Part shown: positions 1 through 8,676 of the stretch, piece after piece | Numbering within the stretch: position 1 is the first letter of the stretch | Layout of the letters: each line of letters opens with the position of its first letter | Assembly: GCA_944332705.1 (NCBI GenBank) | Contig: CALVKM010000003.1 | Coordinates: 28,046 to 92,045, forward strand | DNA: 64,000 bases | Direction of reading: 5' to 3' | Source: an uncultured Bacilli bacterium | GTDB taxonomy: Bacteria; Bacillota_I; Bacilli_A; RF39; UBA660 | Notes under the pieces: generated by a model | The model's input: the letters and a program-made list of their open reading frames with translations, nothing else | Told to the model about the DNA's origin: nothing | The model's database searches: none | Translations under genes and position numbers: made by a program

Positions 1-2
1 TC

Positions 3-347
3 ATTACTAGGGGAATTGAAAAATGCTTGTATGTCTATTCTAAAGCAGAATGGGAAAAACTAGTTGCTAAATTAAATACTCTACCTTTCACTAAAAAAAA
101 TGCCCGTACATTTTCTAGATCCTTCTTCTCTGGTGCTACTGTTTGTGAGTTCGATAAAAGTGGTCGAATAAACATTACCTCCCCGTTGGTTAGTTACGCC
201 GGTTTAACAAAAGAATGTGTTATTATCGGCGTGAATGACCGATTAGAAATATGGAGTGAAGATGCCTTTAATTCATTTATGGAAGATAATGCTTCAGAAC
301 TAGAAGAAATTGCAGAACATTTATTTGAGGTTAATGATGCATTATAG
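3..347 (+). CDS. mraZ: Transcriptional regulator MraZ (5' end outside window)
   Basis: This is the C-terminal about three quarters of MraZ, the DNA-binding regulator that heads the division and cell-wall (dcw) cluster. The reading frame is open from base 3 and begins with ITRGIEKCLYVY, the conserved linker between the two AbrB-like MraZ repeats; the second repeat follows. The family is usually about 143 residues, so roughly 33 residues lie before the window. It overlaps the start of rsmH, as in other Bacilli. A start codon inside the window is not expected: the apparent TTG at 27 is just an internal Leu codon. Confidence 0.93.
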   Translation: MTRGIEKCLYVYSKAEWEKLVAKLNTLPFTKKNARTFSRSFFSGATVCEFDKSGRINITSPLVSYAGLTKECVIIGVNDRLEIWSEDAFNSFMEDNASELEEIAEHLFEVNDAL

Positions 348-1248
348 TGTTTTAAAAAATGAATTAATTGAGTCACTCAATATAAAAGAAGATGGTATTT
401 ATGTTGATGCCACTTTAGGCTATGCGGGAGATAGTGCTGAAATTTTAAAAAGAATAAAAAAGGGTTGCCTGGTATCATTTGATCAAGATAGTGAAGCTTG
501 TAAGTATTCCGATAAAGTCTTAAAAGATATCGGGTCAAATTATAAGATATTTAATACAAATTTTTCTAATATGGTAGAGTGTTTAGAAGGTATGGATATT
601 AAAGAGGTTGATGGAATAATCTTTGATTTAGGTTTTTCTTCTCCCCAAGTAGATAATGCTAAAAGAGGATTTTCCTTTATGCAAGATGGATCACTAGATA
701 TGAGAATGAGTAGTAAGGGAATTAGTGCTAAAGATGTAATTGATACTTATAGTGTAGAAGATTTAAGTAAGATTTTCTTTCTATATGGAGAAGAAAAAAT
801 GAGCAGAGTGATTGCTAAGAAAATAGTTAGTGAAAAAAAGAATATTAATAGTACTTTAGAATTAGTGGAAGTTATAAAGTCTTCAGTTGGAGCTAACTAC
901 TTTTATAAGCATCATCCGGAACGTAAGATATTTCAAGCTTTAAGAATTGAAGTTAATAATGAGCTTGGAGTACTTGAAAGTATTTTACCTAAAGCTATTA
1001 AACTGCTTAAAAAAGGTGGTAGAATGAGCGTTATAACATTTCATTCAAAAGAAGATAGGGTAGTAAAACAAATATTTAAAAAATATAGTGAAGTGGATGA
1101 AATGGTAAGAGGAGAACGTAATATACCAGATGAATATAAACCACTAATTAAGCTCGTTAATAAAAAGCCAATTGTGGCAAGTGAAAAAGAACTAGTGGAA
1201 AACTCAAGAAGTGCTAGTGCAAAGTTAAGAATAATAGAAAGGATATGA
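337..1248 (+). CDS. rsmH: 16S rRNA (cytosine1402-N4)-methyltransferase RsmH
   Basis: RsmH (MraW) methylates N4 of C1402 in the 16S rRNA P site using S-adenosylmethionine. Visible family motifs are the SAM loop DATLGYAGDS near the N-terminus, DLGFSSPQ...RGFSF, RIEVNNEL, and VITFHSKEDR near the C-terminus. The length, about 303 residues, is normal. ATG 337 (or 334) is chosen because GAGG at 327-330 sits just upstream and the protein then starts MHYSVLKNE as in relatives. It overlaps mraZ by 11 bases, so translation is probably coupled. Confidence 0.96.
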   Translation: MHYSVLKNELIESLNIKEDGIYVDATLGYAGDSAEILKRIKKGCLVSFDQDSEACKYSDKVLKDIGSNYKIFNTNFSNMVECLEGMDIKEVDGIIFDLGFSSPQVDNAKRGFSFMQDGSLDMRMSSKGISAKDVIDTYSVEDLSKIFFLYGEEKMSRVIAKKIVSEKKNINSTLELVEVIKSSVGANYFYKHHPERKIFQALRIEVNNELGVLESILPKAIKLLKKGGRMSVITFHSKEDRVVKQIFKKYSEVDEMVRGERNIPDEYKPLIKLVNKKPIVASEKELVENSRSASAKLRIIERI

Positions 1249-1252
1249 TAGT

Positions 1253-1558
1253 GTGGCTAGTAAGAATAAGAAAAGATTAAAATTACTTAAAGGAGAAAAA
1301 TTTATGTATGGTTTAGTAATTGTGTTATTACTAGCTATACCAATGTTTAATGTTTATACATCATCGCTTTTAAGTGAAACAAATAATGAAGTAGAAAAAT
1401 TAAAAAATAATATAGAAAGTCAAGAACTAGTTAATCAAAGCTTATCTATGCAAATAGATGAACTTGCTAGTTTAGAAAATATTGAAAAAATAGCTGAAGA
1501 ATATGGACTTTCTTATGTTAATGATAATATAAAAATAATATCAAGTGAAGGTGAATAA
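1253..1558 (+). CDS. ftsL: FtsL-like septum protein
   Basis: This small bitopic membrane protein of 101 residues has a basic N-terminus, one membrane span at about residues 17-38 and a coiled-coil tail, the architecture of FtsL/DivIC. Sequence similarity in this family is always weak, so the call rests mainly on its place between rsmH and the division transpeptidase. It would act in the FtsQ(DivIB)-FtsL-DivIC complex that activates septal peptidoglycan synthesis. The start is GTG. The next gene begins two bases after its stop, so they are one operon. Confidence 0.8.
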   Translation: MASKNKKRLKLLKGEKFMYGLVIVLLLAIPMFNVYTSSLLSETNNEVEKLKNNIESQELVNQSLSMQIDELASLENIEKIAEEYGLSYVNDNIKIISSEGE

Positions 1559-1560
1559 AG

Positions 1561-3675
1561 GTGAAGAAAAAAGCAACTGTTAAAATATCTAAAATTATAA
1601 TGTTTTTGGTTGCTTTTTTATTTGTGGCGGCGATTATTAAACTTTCATATATCGTTTTAAGCAATGAAGTTGATGGTATTAATCTTCAAACCATGGCGGA
1701 ATCTATTACTACTGTTGAAAGGCCACTTTTAGCAAGTCGGGGTGGAATATTTGATGTAAATGGTGAAAAGTTGGCAACTACAGTTAACTCTTATAATGTT
1801 ATAGCTTATCTTGATTCATCGAGAACGACGGATTCTGATAATCCTAGACATGTAGTAGATAAAGAAACTACTGCTGAAGCTTTAGCGCCACTTTTAGGTA
1901 TGACTAAGGAGCGAATATTAGAACTTTTAAATAAAGATTTGTATCAAACACAATTAGGACCTGGAGGAAATGATATAACAGAGGTTTTAAAAAATGCTAT
2001 TGAGTCTTTAGAGCTTCCAGGGATAGGTTTTGAAAGTAATTCTAAAAAAAGGTATTATAGCAATTCTTCTTTTGCCTCATATATAATTGGGTATGCCAAG
2101 AAAAATGAAGAAGGAAAATTAGTTGGTGAACTTGGTATTGAAGGTTATTTTGATGATGTATTATCAGGAACAGATGGCTATACAAAGTATTTAAAATATA
2201 CATCGAGCAATTATCAAATACCTAATACGCCAGAAGATACTTTTGAAGCTATAGATGGTTCTGATATTTATTTAACTATTGATTTTGATATTCAAAAACT
2301 TGCAGAAAATGCTGTTAGTACTATGGCTAGTGAATATAATACTGAGTGGGCAATATTTACTGTAATGGATGCTTCTACTGGAGCAATTGTTGCAAGTGCT
2401 ACAAGTCCTAATTTTGATCCTAATGATACTAATACCATTACTAGTTATATGAATCCTTTAGTAAGTTATCAATATGAACCCGGTTCAGTTATGAAAATAT
2501 TTTCTTTCGCGGCAGCTATAGAAGAAGGTTTATATGATGGTGATGAAATATATACATCAGGTTCTATTCAAGTAGATAGTGAAACAATTGTTAATGATGC
2601 TGAAAAAGGTGGTTGGGGTGATATTTCTTTTGATACAGGATTTGCTAATTCCTCAAATGTTGCTGCTACAATACTTGCTTTTCGGATGCTAGATAATGCT
2701 GATAAAAAACTACCGGATTATTATTCAGAATTAGGTTTTGGACAAAAGACTGGTATAGAGCTTTCTAATGAGGTAACTGGAGATATAGGAATTGTTTATA
2801 AATCTGAATTATCTAATGCATCATTCGGTCAAGGAATAAGTGTTACCCCAATTCAAATGTTGCAAGCATTATCTAGTATGACTAATGATGGTAACATTAT
2901 AAAACCTTATATAGTTGATAAAATAGTAGATAGTGAAGGTAATGTAACTTACGAAGGTAAAAGAGAGGTCGTAAACAATGTTTATAGTACAAGCACAATT
3001 GAAGAAATGTATGAACTTATGCATAAAGTAGTTTACGAAGGAACTGGTAAGGCTTATGGTGATTCTAGTAATGTAAGTTTAATGGGAAAAACCGGTACAG
3101 CTCAAATAGCATCATCTACTGGTGGCTATATGACTGGAGAATATGATACAATTCGTTCTTTTGCAGGTATTTTTCCTGAAGACAATCCGGAATATATTGT
3201 TTATGTTGCTGCTAGACACTTTGAAGGAACTTCTACTAACTTTGCTCACATTAACACGTCTGCTATTAATGAAATAGCTAAATATGCTAAACTAACTGAA
3301 GAAAAAAATGAATCAGATTTAAGTAAAGTATATAATGTAACTAATTATTTAAGTAAAGATATAAATAATATAACTAGTATATTAGCTAGTACTCCTATTA
3401 GTATTATAACTATTGGTAATGGTAAATACATTATTAATCAATATCCCTTAAATGGGGGTATAGTTCTTGAAGGCGGTAAGTTGTTTTTAGTAACTAATAG
3501 TAATGATATAAATATGCCAAATATAATAGGTTGGAGTCTCAATGAAGTTAAAACATACTGTGACTTAGTAGGAATAAATTTGGAATACAGCGGTTATGGT
3601 TATGTTACTAGTCAAAGTATAGCTGAAGGAACATTAATTGATAACACTATGACTTTAACTGTTCAACTAGAATAA
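1561..3675 (+). CDS. pbpB: Division-type class B penicillin-binding protein (PBP2B/FtsI)
   Basis: This is the septal D,D-transpeptidase that cross-links peptidoglycan. It has a membrane anchor at about residues 12-33, the dimerisation region beginning around RGGIFDVNG, and the transpeptidase domain with all three active-site motifs: S309-V-M-K312 (SxxK), S364-S-N366 (SxN) and K510-T-G512. The C-terminal about 55 residues (NMPNIIGWSLNEV...) form one PASTA-like domain, as in the PBP2B/SpoVD group. The length of 704 residues is typical. GTG start; last gene of the operon, followed by a terminator. Confidence 0.94.
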   Translation: MKKKATVKISKIIMFLVAFLFVAAIIKLSYIVLSNEVDGINLQTMAESITTVERPLLASRGGIFDVNGEKLATTVNSYNVIAYLDSSRTTDSDNPRHVVDKETTAEALAPLLGMTKERILELLNKDLYQTQLGPGGNDITEVLKNAIESLELPGIGFESNSKKRYYSNSSFASYIIGYAKKNEEGKLVGELGIEGYFDDVLSGTDGYTKYLKYTSSNYQIPNTPEDTFEAIDGSDIYLTIDFDIQKLAENAVSTMASEYNTEWAIFTVMDASTGAIVASATSPNFDPNDTNTITSYMNPLVSYQYEPGSVMKIFSFAAAIEEGLYDGDEIYTSGSIQVDSETIVNDAEKGGWGDISFDTGFANSSNVAATILAFRMLDNADKKLPDYYSELGFGQKTGIELSNEVTGDIGIVYKSELSNASFGQGISVTPIQMLQALSSMTNDGNIIKPYIVDKIVDSEGNVTYEGKREVVNNVYSTSTIEEMYELMHKVVYEGTGKAYGDSSNVSLMGKTGTAQIASSTGGYMTGEYDTIRSFAGIFPEDNPEYIVYVAARHFEGTSTNFAHINTSAINEIAKYAKLTEEKNESDLSKVYNVTNYLSKDINNITSILASTPISIITIGNGKYIINQYPLNGGIVLEGGKLFLVTNSNDINMPNIIGWSLNEVKTYCDLVGINLEYSGYGYVTSQSIAEGTLIDNTMTLTVQLE

Positions 3676-3759
3676 TTAAGATTTTTCTTGACAAATGTTT
3701 AAAACTATGTTCTAAATTTTCGGAAAATATTAGCTAAAATTAAGAAAAAAATCTTGTAA

Positions 3760-3797
3760 AATAATGTAAATGTGCGTAAACTTTACATTATTTTTTT
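3760..3797 (+). terminator. Terminator of the mraZ-pbpB operon
   Basis: An 11-bp perfect stem (AATAATGTAAA / TTTACATTATT) with an 11-nt loop is followed by a run of T. It lies 85 bases after the pbpB stop. Apart from this hairpin the stretch 3676-4022 holds only the tiny ORF at 3923. Confidence 0.8.
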
Positions 3798-3922
3798 ATA
3801 CCCATTTTTTGGCGTACTTTAGCCAAAAAATGAATGTTAATAAAAATTTGTGAAAAAATTTAGTATAAAAAAAAGAATTTGGGGTATTTTTGTTGAAGTT
3901 ATATAGTGAAGGGAGGAAAATT

Positions 3923-3964
3923 ATGCAAAAAATTTTCTTATTAGATTTATGTTTATTAATTTGA
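3923..3964 (+). other. Possible 13-codon leader ORF
   Basis: An ATG preceded by a strong Shine-Dalgarno sequence (GGGAGG, 3911-3916) opens a 13-codon frame (MQKIFLLDL...) ending at TGA, 59 bases before the broken Rpn-family gene. It may be a leader peptide or a decayed start of a gene. No family can be assigned and the call is weak. Confidence 0.25.
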
Positions 3965-4022
3965 TATTCTTTTAATTTTTTAAAAATTTTTTTATCATTG
4001 TTATGAAGGAGGTATATAGTAA

Positions 4023-4873
4023 ATGATTGATAAAAAGATAGTAAATATTCATTATCCATTACTTAATGATAAGGTATTTAAATTTGTATTTGCTAATTGC
4101 TTATTACAAAAAGCACTTTTAAAATCTATTGCAAAATTCATTGATAATGAAAAAATAAAACATGATATAGAAAATATTAATGTTCAAGGCTTATTAATGC
4201 ACCATTTTATAATACTAAAGATTATTATGGCGATGTTCTAACGACACTTAAAAATGGTACTATAGTTTCACTAGAAGCCTATAATTTATTTGGATATGAA
4301 GAATTTGTTAAAAGTTTATGTTATGTATGTAGAATATTTGGTAATCAATTAAAAGTAAATGAAAAATATTCTAGTGCGAGTGATGTAGTAGGAATAACAT
4401 TATTTCGTAAGAAAACAGATTTTATTATGGATAATGTTATGGAAGAATATAAACTTTCCGAACAGATATATAAGTTGAAAGTAAGTAACAAAATCACTTT
4501 ATATTTAATAGACCTTGACAAAGCAGCTGGGTTTACATATAATAAAAGTGAAATATTTTATGAATTTGCAAATATTATGAAAAAGGAGTGGCTAAGTGAT
4601 ATGGAAGAATACATAAAAGATAAGGAGGATGAAATGTTAGAGAAAACGGTAGCTTATGTACGCGAATTTTTAGGAGACCCTAAAAACCAAGATTTACTTA
4701 ATCATTTTGATTCTGAAGTTCGTAATGCCAAATATGAGGGTAGGACTGAAGGACGAGCTTTAGAAAAAAAACAAACAGCAATTAATATGTTTAAACTTGG
4801 TATAACTAAAGATTTAATAATGAAATCTACTGGTTTAAACGATGAAGATTTACATGAATTAAGTATTAATTAG
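4023..4873 (+). pseudogene. Frameshifted Rpn/PD-(D/E)XK nuclease-family transposase-like gene
   Basis: Two frames join to make one protein: the first covers MIDKKIVNIHYPLLNDKVFK to about 4200, and the second runs from about 4202 (FYNTKDYYGDVLTTLKNG) to 4873. The joined product resembles the Rpn / PD-(D/E)XK nuclease family, including the C-terminal tail with an EGRxEGR segment, a KLG repeat and a TGL...DLH helix. Family members are recombination-promoting nucleases or mobile-element-like proteins. The shift lies near 4190-4205. A strong SD (GGAGG) precedes ATG 4023. A related tail fragment is at 54602 and a possible relative at 30069. The interpretation as a pseudogene is an inference from the frame change. 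Confidence 0.65.
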
Positions 4874-4915
4874 ATATTAAAATTGTTGAAATAGTGAGCT
4901 TTTTAAAAAAAATGA

Positions 4916-4943
4916 TAGAATGTTTATTGCATTCTATTTTTTT
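4916..4943 (+). terminator. Terminator after the Rpn-like pseudogene
   Basis: Seven-base stem TAGAATG / CATTCTA with a 7-nt loop, followed directly by eight T. It overlaps the promoter of the next operon. Confidence 0.75.
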
Positions 4944-4955
4944 GTTTGGTATAAT
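4927..4955 (+). promoter_or_regulatory. SigA-type promoter of the 4985-9948 operon
   Basis: TTGCAT (4927-4932) and TATAAT (4950-4955) with a 17-bp spacer, 30 bases before the GTG of the first gene. The -35 box lies in the 3' arm of the preceding terminator hairpin. Confidence 0.65.
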
Positions 4956-4984
4956 TTATTAAGATAGGTTAGGTGACATAGATT

Positions 4985-6058
4985 GTGAGTTTGAATGTTA
5001 TCGATAAATATGTAGAAAAGAAGAAAAAAGATTTATTTGAGTATGCTAAAATATTAGAACAAATTATTATGGTTGATGATAATAAACTGTGGAAGAATAA
5101 GGAAGAATTTAAAGGGTTAGCTAAAGGTGTAATTGAAAAGTATACTAGTTTATATTATTTTGAAAATAATGTAAATCGTGATAATCCTATCAAATATTCT
5201 AATGATAACATTAATAACGTTTTAAAGTCTATTATTGCATATTTTCAAGATAATAATAATTTAAGTTCTTTAAAAACTTATAAAAATGAAACATTTTTGT
5301 TGTCAGTAATTATTTGCAGTGCATGTTATTTAGATTTTGCATGTAATGTTATTGATGGTAATTATGTAGATACTAAAAATAAATTTAAATATCTTTTACT
5401 ATATTTAAAGAAAACAAATATTTTAAAAGTTTATAATAATGATAAAATAAATATTAATGATTTATTTGAACAAATTAAGAAAAATATTAAAGAAGATGAA
5501 AAAGCTTTTGAGTATTTTAAAAGTGATTCTTGGCAAAATAAATACTATTTATATACTGGTGAGCCACTTTATTATAAATTCGATTTCAAATATCAAATTA
5601 CCGGACTTAATGAATTTGATGAAAAACTAGTAAATGAGGTTGCTAAAGATTACGAAATTAAATTTCTTAATATGTCTTATGAACTTCTTACTGTTGATAT
5701 ATTAGAAGAGTTAGTAAGTAATAGGGAGATGATTAATTATTTAGTACCTATTAATAAGATATTAAAGAAAAAGCCAGGATTGCTTAAAAATTTTGATAAT
5801 GGATATATTAAAGGTTATATGAAGTTGTTAGTAAATACAAACGAAGAAGCTGAGTATAATGATTTGTTAAATGAAGCTCAGAAAATGGGACTTAGAATTA
5901 TTTATGAGTACGATGGAGTAGATAATGTTAATAGTGACATATTTACCTATGATATGGAAATAATTGTTAAAAAAGAATTTTTGAAAAATAATGAAGAAAA
6001 CTTATATGAATGGCAAAAAAATAATATAAAATTTGTAATAAAGAATAAGGAGGATTAA
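4985..6058 (+). CDS. Unknown protein, first gene of the AAA+/DUF2357 operon
   Basis: I do not recognise this 357-residue protein. It is rich in Lys, Asn and acidic residues, has no clear signal peptide, and the only hydrophobic stretch (around residues 105-118, SVIICSACYLDF) is too short to be a confident membrane span. A likely two-domain layout is helical in the first 180 residues and mixed after YYKFDFKYQITG. GTG start with AGGTGA eight bases upstream. The next gene starts two bases after its stop, so it is very likely a partner of the AAA+ ATPase encoded there. Confidence 0.7.
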   Translation: MSLNVIDKYVEKKKKDLFEYAKILEQIIMVDDNKLWKNKEEFKGLAKGVIEKYTSLYYFENNVNRDNPIKYSNDNINNVLKSIIAYFQDNNNLSSLKTYKNETFLLSVIICSACYLDFACNVIDGNYVDTKNKFKYLLLYLKKTNILKVYNNDKININDLFEQIKKNIKEDEKAFEYFKSDSWQNKYYLYTGEPLYYKFDFKYQITGLNEFDEKLVNEVAKDYEIKFLNMSYELLTVDILEELVSNREMINYLVPINKILKKKPGLLKNFDNGYIKGYMKLLVNTNEEAEYNDLLNEAQKMGLRIIYEYDGVDNVNSDIFTYDMEIIVKKEFLKNNEENLYEWQKNNIKFVIKNKED

Positions 6059-6060
6059 TT

Positions 6061-7566
6061 ATGAATGTATATGGAGAATTTTTTACACAGTTTATGGAAC
6101 CTTTCTTTGAAGGTTTACTAAATATTTTGAAAGGAATTGCTAGTGGAATTGGCCAAATGTTTAATTTTGTCAATTACATTACGGTAATTAATGATTATCG
6201 AAGTGAAATGACTGGTATGGGTCTAGTAGTAATGATTTTATCAGTTATTTTGTTACTAGGTTTATTTGCTTTAATTATATTTTTGATTTACAGATGTATT
6301 AAAACATATGTAAAATACCGTAGAAATGTTAAGAAAGAAGATCGTTTAATAGAAGAAATTGAAAATTTAAATGGCGAAATATTAAAATTAAAGAAACAAA
6401 ATGCTAAATTTGCTGAAATTACGGATGAAGAAGGTAATGTAGAATATGATGAAGAAGGTAATATTAAAAATGAATTAAAAGAAGGAGAAAGTAGATTCTT
6501 TAAATTAAGTAGTGTAGATGCTAAATTTAAAGATAGTACACCAGAAGAAATTCATAATGATTATAAATTAGATGAATTATGTGAAAGATTTAGAAATTTC
6601 TCAGCTTCACGCCTACATCTTTATTATGATATCCATTTAATAAGATTGTTTATTGCTTCATTTGCATCAAATAAGTTAATAATATTGGAAGGTATTTCTG
6701 GTACTGGTAAAACTTCACTTGCTTATGCTTTCGGAGAATTTACTAAAAATGAAACAACTGTTGCTAGTGTTCAACCATCATGGAGAGACTCAACTGAAAT
6801 TTTTGGATATTTCAATGAATTTACTAAGAAATTTAATGAAACAGAAATTCTTGAAAAAATGTATGAAGCACAATATACTGATGAAGTGTATATTACATTA
6901 CTTGATGAAATGAATATTTCTCGTGTTGAATATTACTTTGCGGAAATGTTATCTATTTTGGAACTGCCAAATAAAAAGGATTGGGTAGTTGAACTTGTTC
7001 CTAATGTTTGGCCACATGATCCTGAAAAACTAGATGAAGGAAAACTTAAGATACCGGAAAATATGTGGTATATTGGGACAATCAATAACGATGACTCAAC
7101 ATTTATGATTACTGATAAAGTGTATGATAGAGCTATGCCAATAGCAATTGATGATAAATGTGAAGAATTTGAAGCTCCAGATACTGAACCTCTTAAGATG
7201 AGTTATAAATATTTTGAAGAACAATTTATTAAAGCTTCAGAAGAACATCCAGTAAGTGATGAAACTCTAGAAAAAGTTGCTCAACTTGATAGATATGTAA
7301 TTGATCACTTTAGACTAGCTTTTGGTAATAGAATTGTTAAACAATTAAAAGAATTTGTTCCAGCATTTGTTGCTTGTGGGGGAGATGAAGTTGCTGCAAT
7401 AGATTACTTGATTGCTCATAAGATTTTAAGAAAATTTGAACAATTAAATTTAGCATATATTAAAGATCAAATTGATGGACTTATTGCTTATCTTGAAAAA
7501 TTATTTGGTACAGATAAAACTCCAGAATGTAAAGCATATTTACTTCGTTTGAAAAAAACTATTTAG
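6061..7566 (+). CDS. Membrane-anchored McrB-like AAA+ ATPase
   Basis: A 501-residue protein with a hydrophobic N-terminal region, a clear membrane span at about residues 57-81 (MGLVVMILSVILLLG), an acidic linker, then one AAA+ domain. Walker A is GISGTGKTS (about residues 213-221) and Walker B is ITLLDEMN (about 279-286); sensor-like INND follows. The DEMN pattern and the ISGTGKTS loop resemble the McrB branch of AAA+ proteins. McrB itself is a cytosolic GTPase with a DNA-binding domain; here that domain is replaced by a membrane anchor. It is followed ten bases later by the DUF2357-like gene, its probable partner. Function unknown. Confidence 0.8.
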   Translation: MNVYGEFFTQFMEPFFEGLLNILKGIASGIGQMFNFVNYITVINDYRSEMTGMGLVVMILSVILLLGLFALIIFLIYRCIKTYVKYRRNVKKEDRLIEEIENLNGEILKLKKQNAKFAEITDEEGNVEYDEEGNIKNELKEGESRFFKLSSVDAKFKDSTPEEIHNDYKLDELCERFRNFSASRLHLYYDIHLIRLFIASFASNKLIILEGISGTGKTSLAYAFGEFTKNETTVASVQPSWRDSTEIFGYFNEFTKKFNETEILEKMYEAQYTDEVYITLLDEMNISRVEYYFAEMLSILELPNKKDWVVELVPNVWPHDPEKLDEGKLKIPENMWYIGTINNDDSTFMITDKVYDRAMPIAIDDKCEEFEAPDTEPLKMSYKYFEEQFIKASEEHPVSDETLEKVAQLDRYVIDHFRLAFGNRIVKQLKEFVPAFVACGGDEVAAIDYLIAHKILRKFEQLNLAYIKDQIDGLIAYLEKLFGTDKTPECKAYLLRLKKTI

Positions 7567-7575
7567 GTGATATAG

Positions 7576-8664
7576 ATGAATATTACTGATTATATAAATA
7601 ATTTAAATAAAGATAATGTTACAAAGTTTATTGAAACAACTAATTCGGATATTAGAATTGTACAAGATATTGAAAAAAAGGTAAGTGATACATCTTGGAT
7701 GGATATGATTGAAGAATGTATCCCTTACCTTGATAATATTATTCGTAATCCGAGAAGATTTATTGTGCAAGAAGAAAACATTGTACCAATAGAAAAAGCT
7801 AAAGTTGTAACTGAAGAATCTATTAGACATTTAGCTCAAAATACAAATTTAATTCAAGAAGTTCATGATGATGGAACTGTAATTCCTCTTAAACTATTAA
7901 ATGTATATCGGGAAGAAACAGTAGATTTATATGAAAATAGATTTATTAAATCACTTGTTGATAATTTGTATATGTTTGTTCAAAATAAATTAAATGAATC
8001 AGATCAAAAATCCTATGCGAAAATTAATAGTACTGTTACATATAGTGGTGTTGCTAAAACAAAAAGTGCTGAATACAAAGTTACTTTGAATTTGGAAGGT
8101 AAAATAGATGATGAAGTTAATGAAAAGAAAGATGGACATACTATAGAAGAGAGAATAGAACATATTAGAGATGTCCTTGGAGCTTTTCGTAATTCAACAT
8201 TTATTAAAAGCTTAAAAGAAAGTAGTCCTGTTAGAAGTCCAATTAGAAAGACTAATGTTATTTTAAAAGAACCAAATTTTATTAAAGCTTTAGAATTATG
8301 GGAATATTTGGAAAAAAATAACATTGTACCGATGACATCAATTGTTAAAGAAACTAAAGAAAGTAAAGATGTTAATATTAAAGATAAATATGATTTAGCA
8401 TTCTTTATTGAAAGTGATGCTTTAAGTGAACATAAAGATAAAGAAGATACAGTTTATAATGAAGCTATTATAAGTAAATTGATTAATGATTTTGTATTCT
8501 CTGGTAATATTTCAACAAAAGAATTTAAAACATTAGTTAATAAAGAATTCAAAGAAGCAAATAAGAGAAAAGAAAAAATTATTAATAATATTGATAGTTT
8601 ATATAAAAATTTCTTTGAAAATTACGAAAAGAAAAGCAAAAAAGCATTTGCATTATTAAAATAG
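7576..8664 (+). CDS. DUF2357-like protein paired with the AAA+ ATPase
   Basis: A soluble 362-residue protein. The segment VYREETVDLYENRFIKSLVDNLY resembles the conserved region of DUF2357 proteins, which often lie next to McrB-like ATPases and are suspected to be McrC/nuclease-like effectors. I cannot point to a complete PD-(D/E)XK active site, so nuclease activity is not claimed. The C-terminal third is Lys-rich and helical. It is sandwiched between the ATPase gene and the Ca-binding-repeat membrane protein gene with gaps of 9 and 12 bases, so the three products probably act together. Confidence 0.6.
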   Translation: MNITDYINNLNKDNVTKFIETTNSDIRIVQDIEKKVSDTSWMDMIEECIPYLDNIIRNPRRFIVQEENIVPIEKAKVVTEESIRHLAQNTNLIQEVHDDGTVIPLKLLNVYREETVDLYENRFIKSLVDNLYMFVQNKLNESDQKSYAKINSTVTYSGVAKTKSAEYKVTLNLEGKIDDEVNEKKDGHTIEERIEHIRDVLGAFRNSTFIKSLKESSPVRSPIRKTNVILKEPNFIKALELWEYLEKNNIVPMTSIVKETKESKDVNIKDKYDLAFFIESDALSEHKDKEDTVYNEAIISKLINDFVFSGNISTKEFKTLVNKEFKEANKRKEKIINNIDSLYKNFFENYEKKSKKAFALLK

Positions 8665-8676
8665 GAAGGTGAAATT

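Noticed and set aside
4190..4205. Programmed frameshift in the Rpn-like gene
   Set aside because: No slippery heptamer with a downstream structure is seen; decay is the simpler reading.
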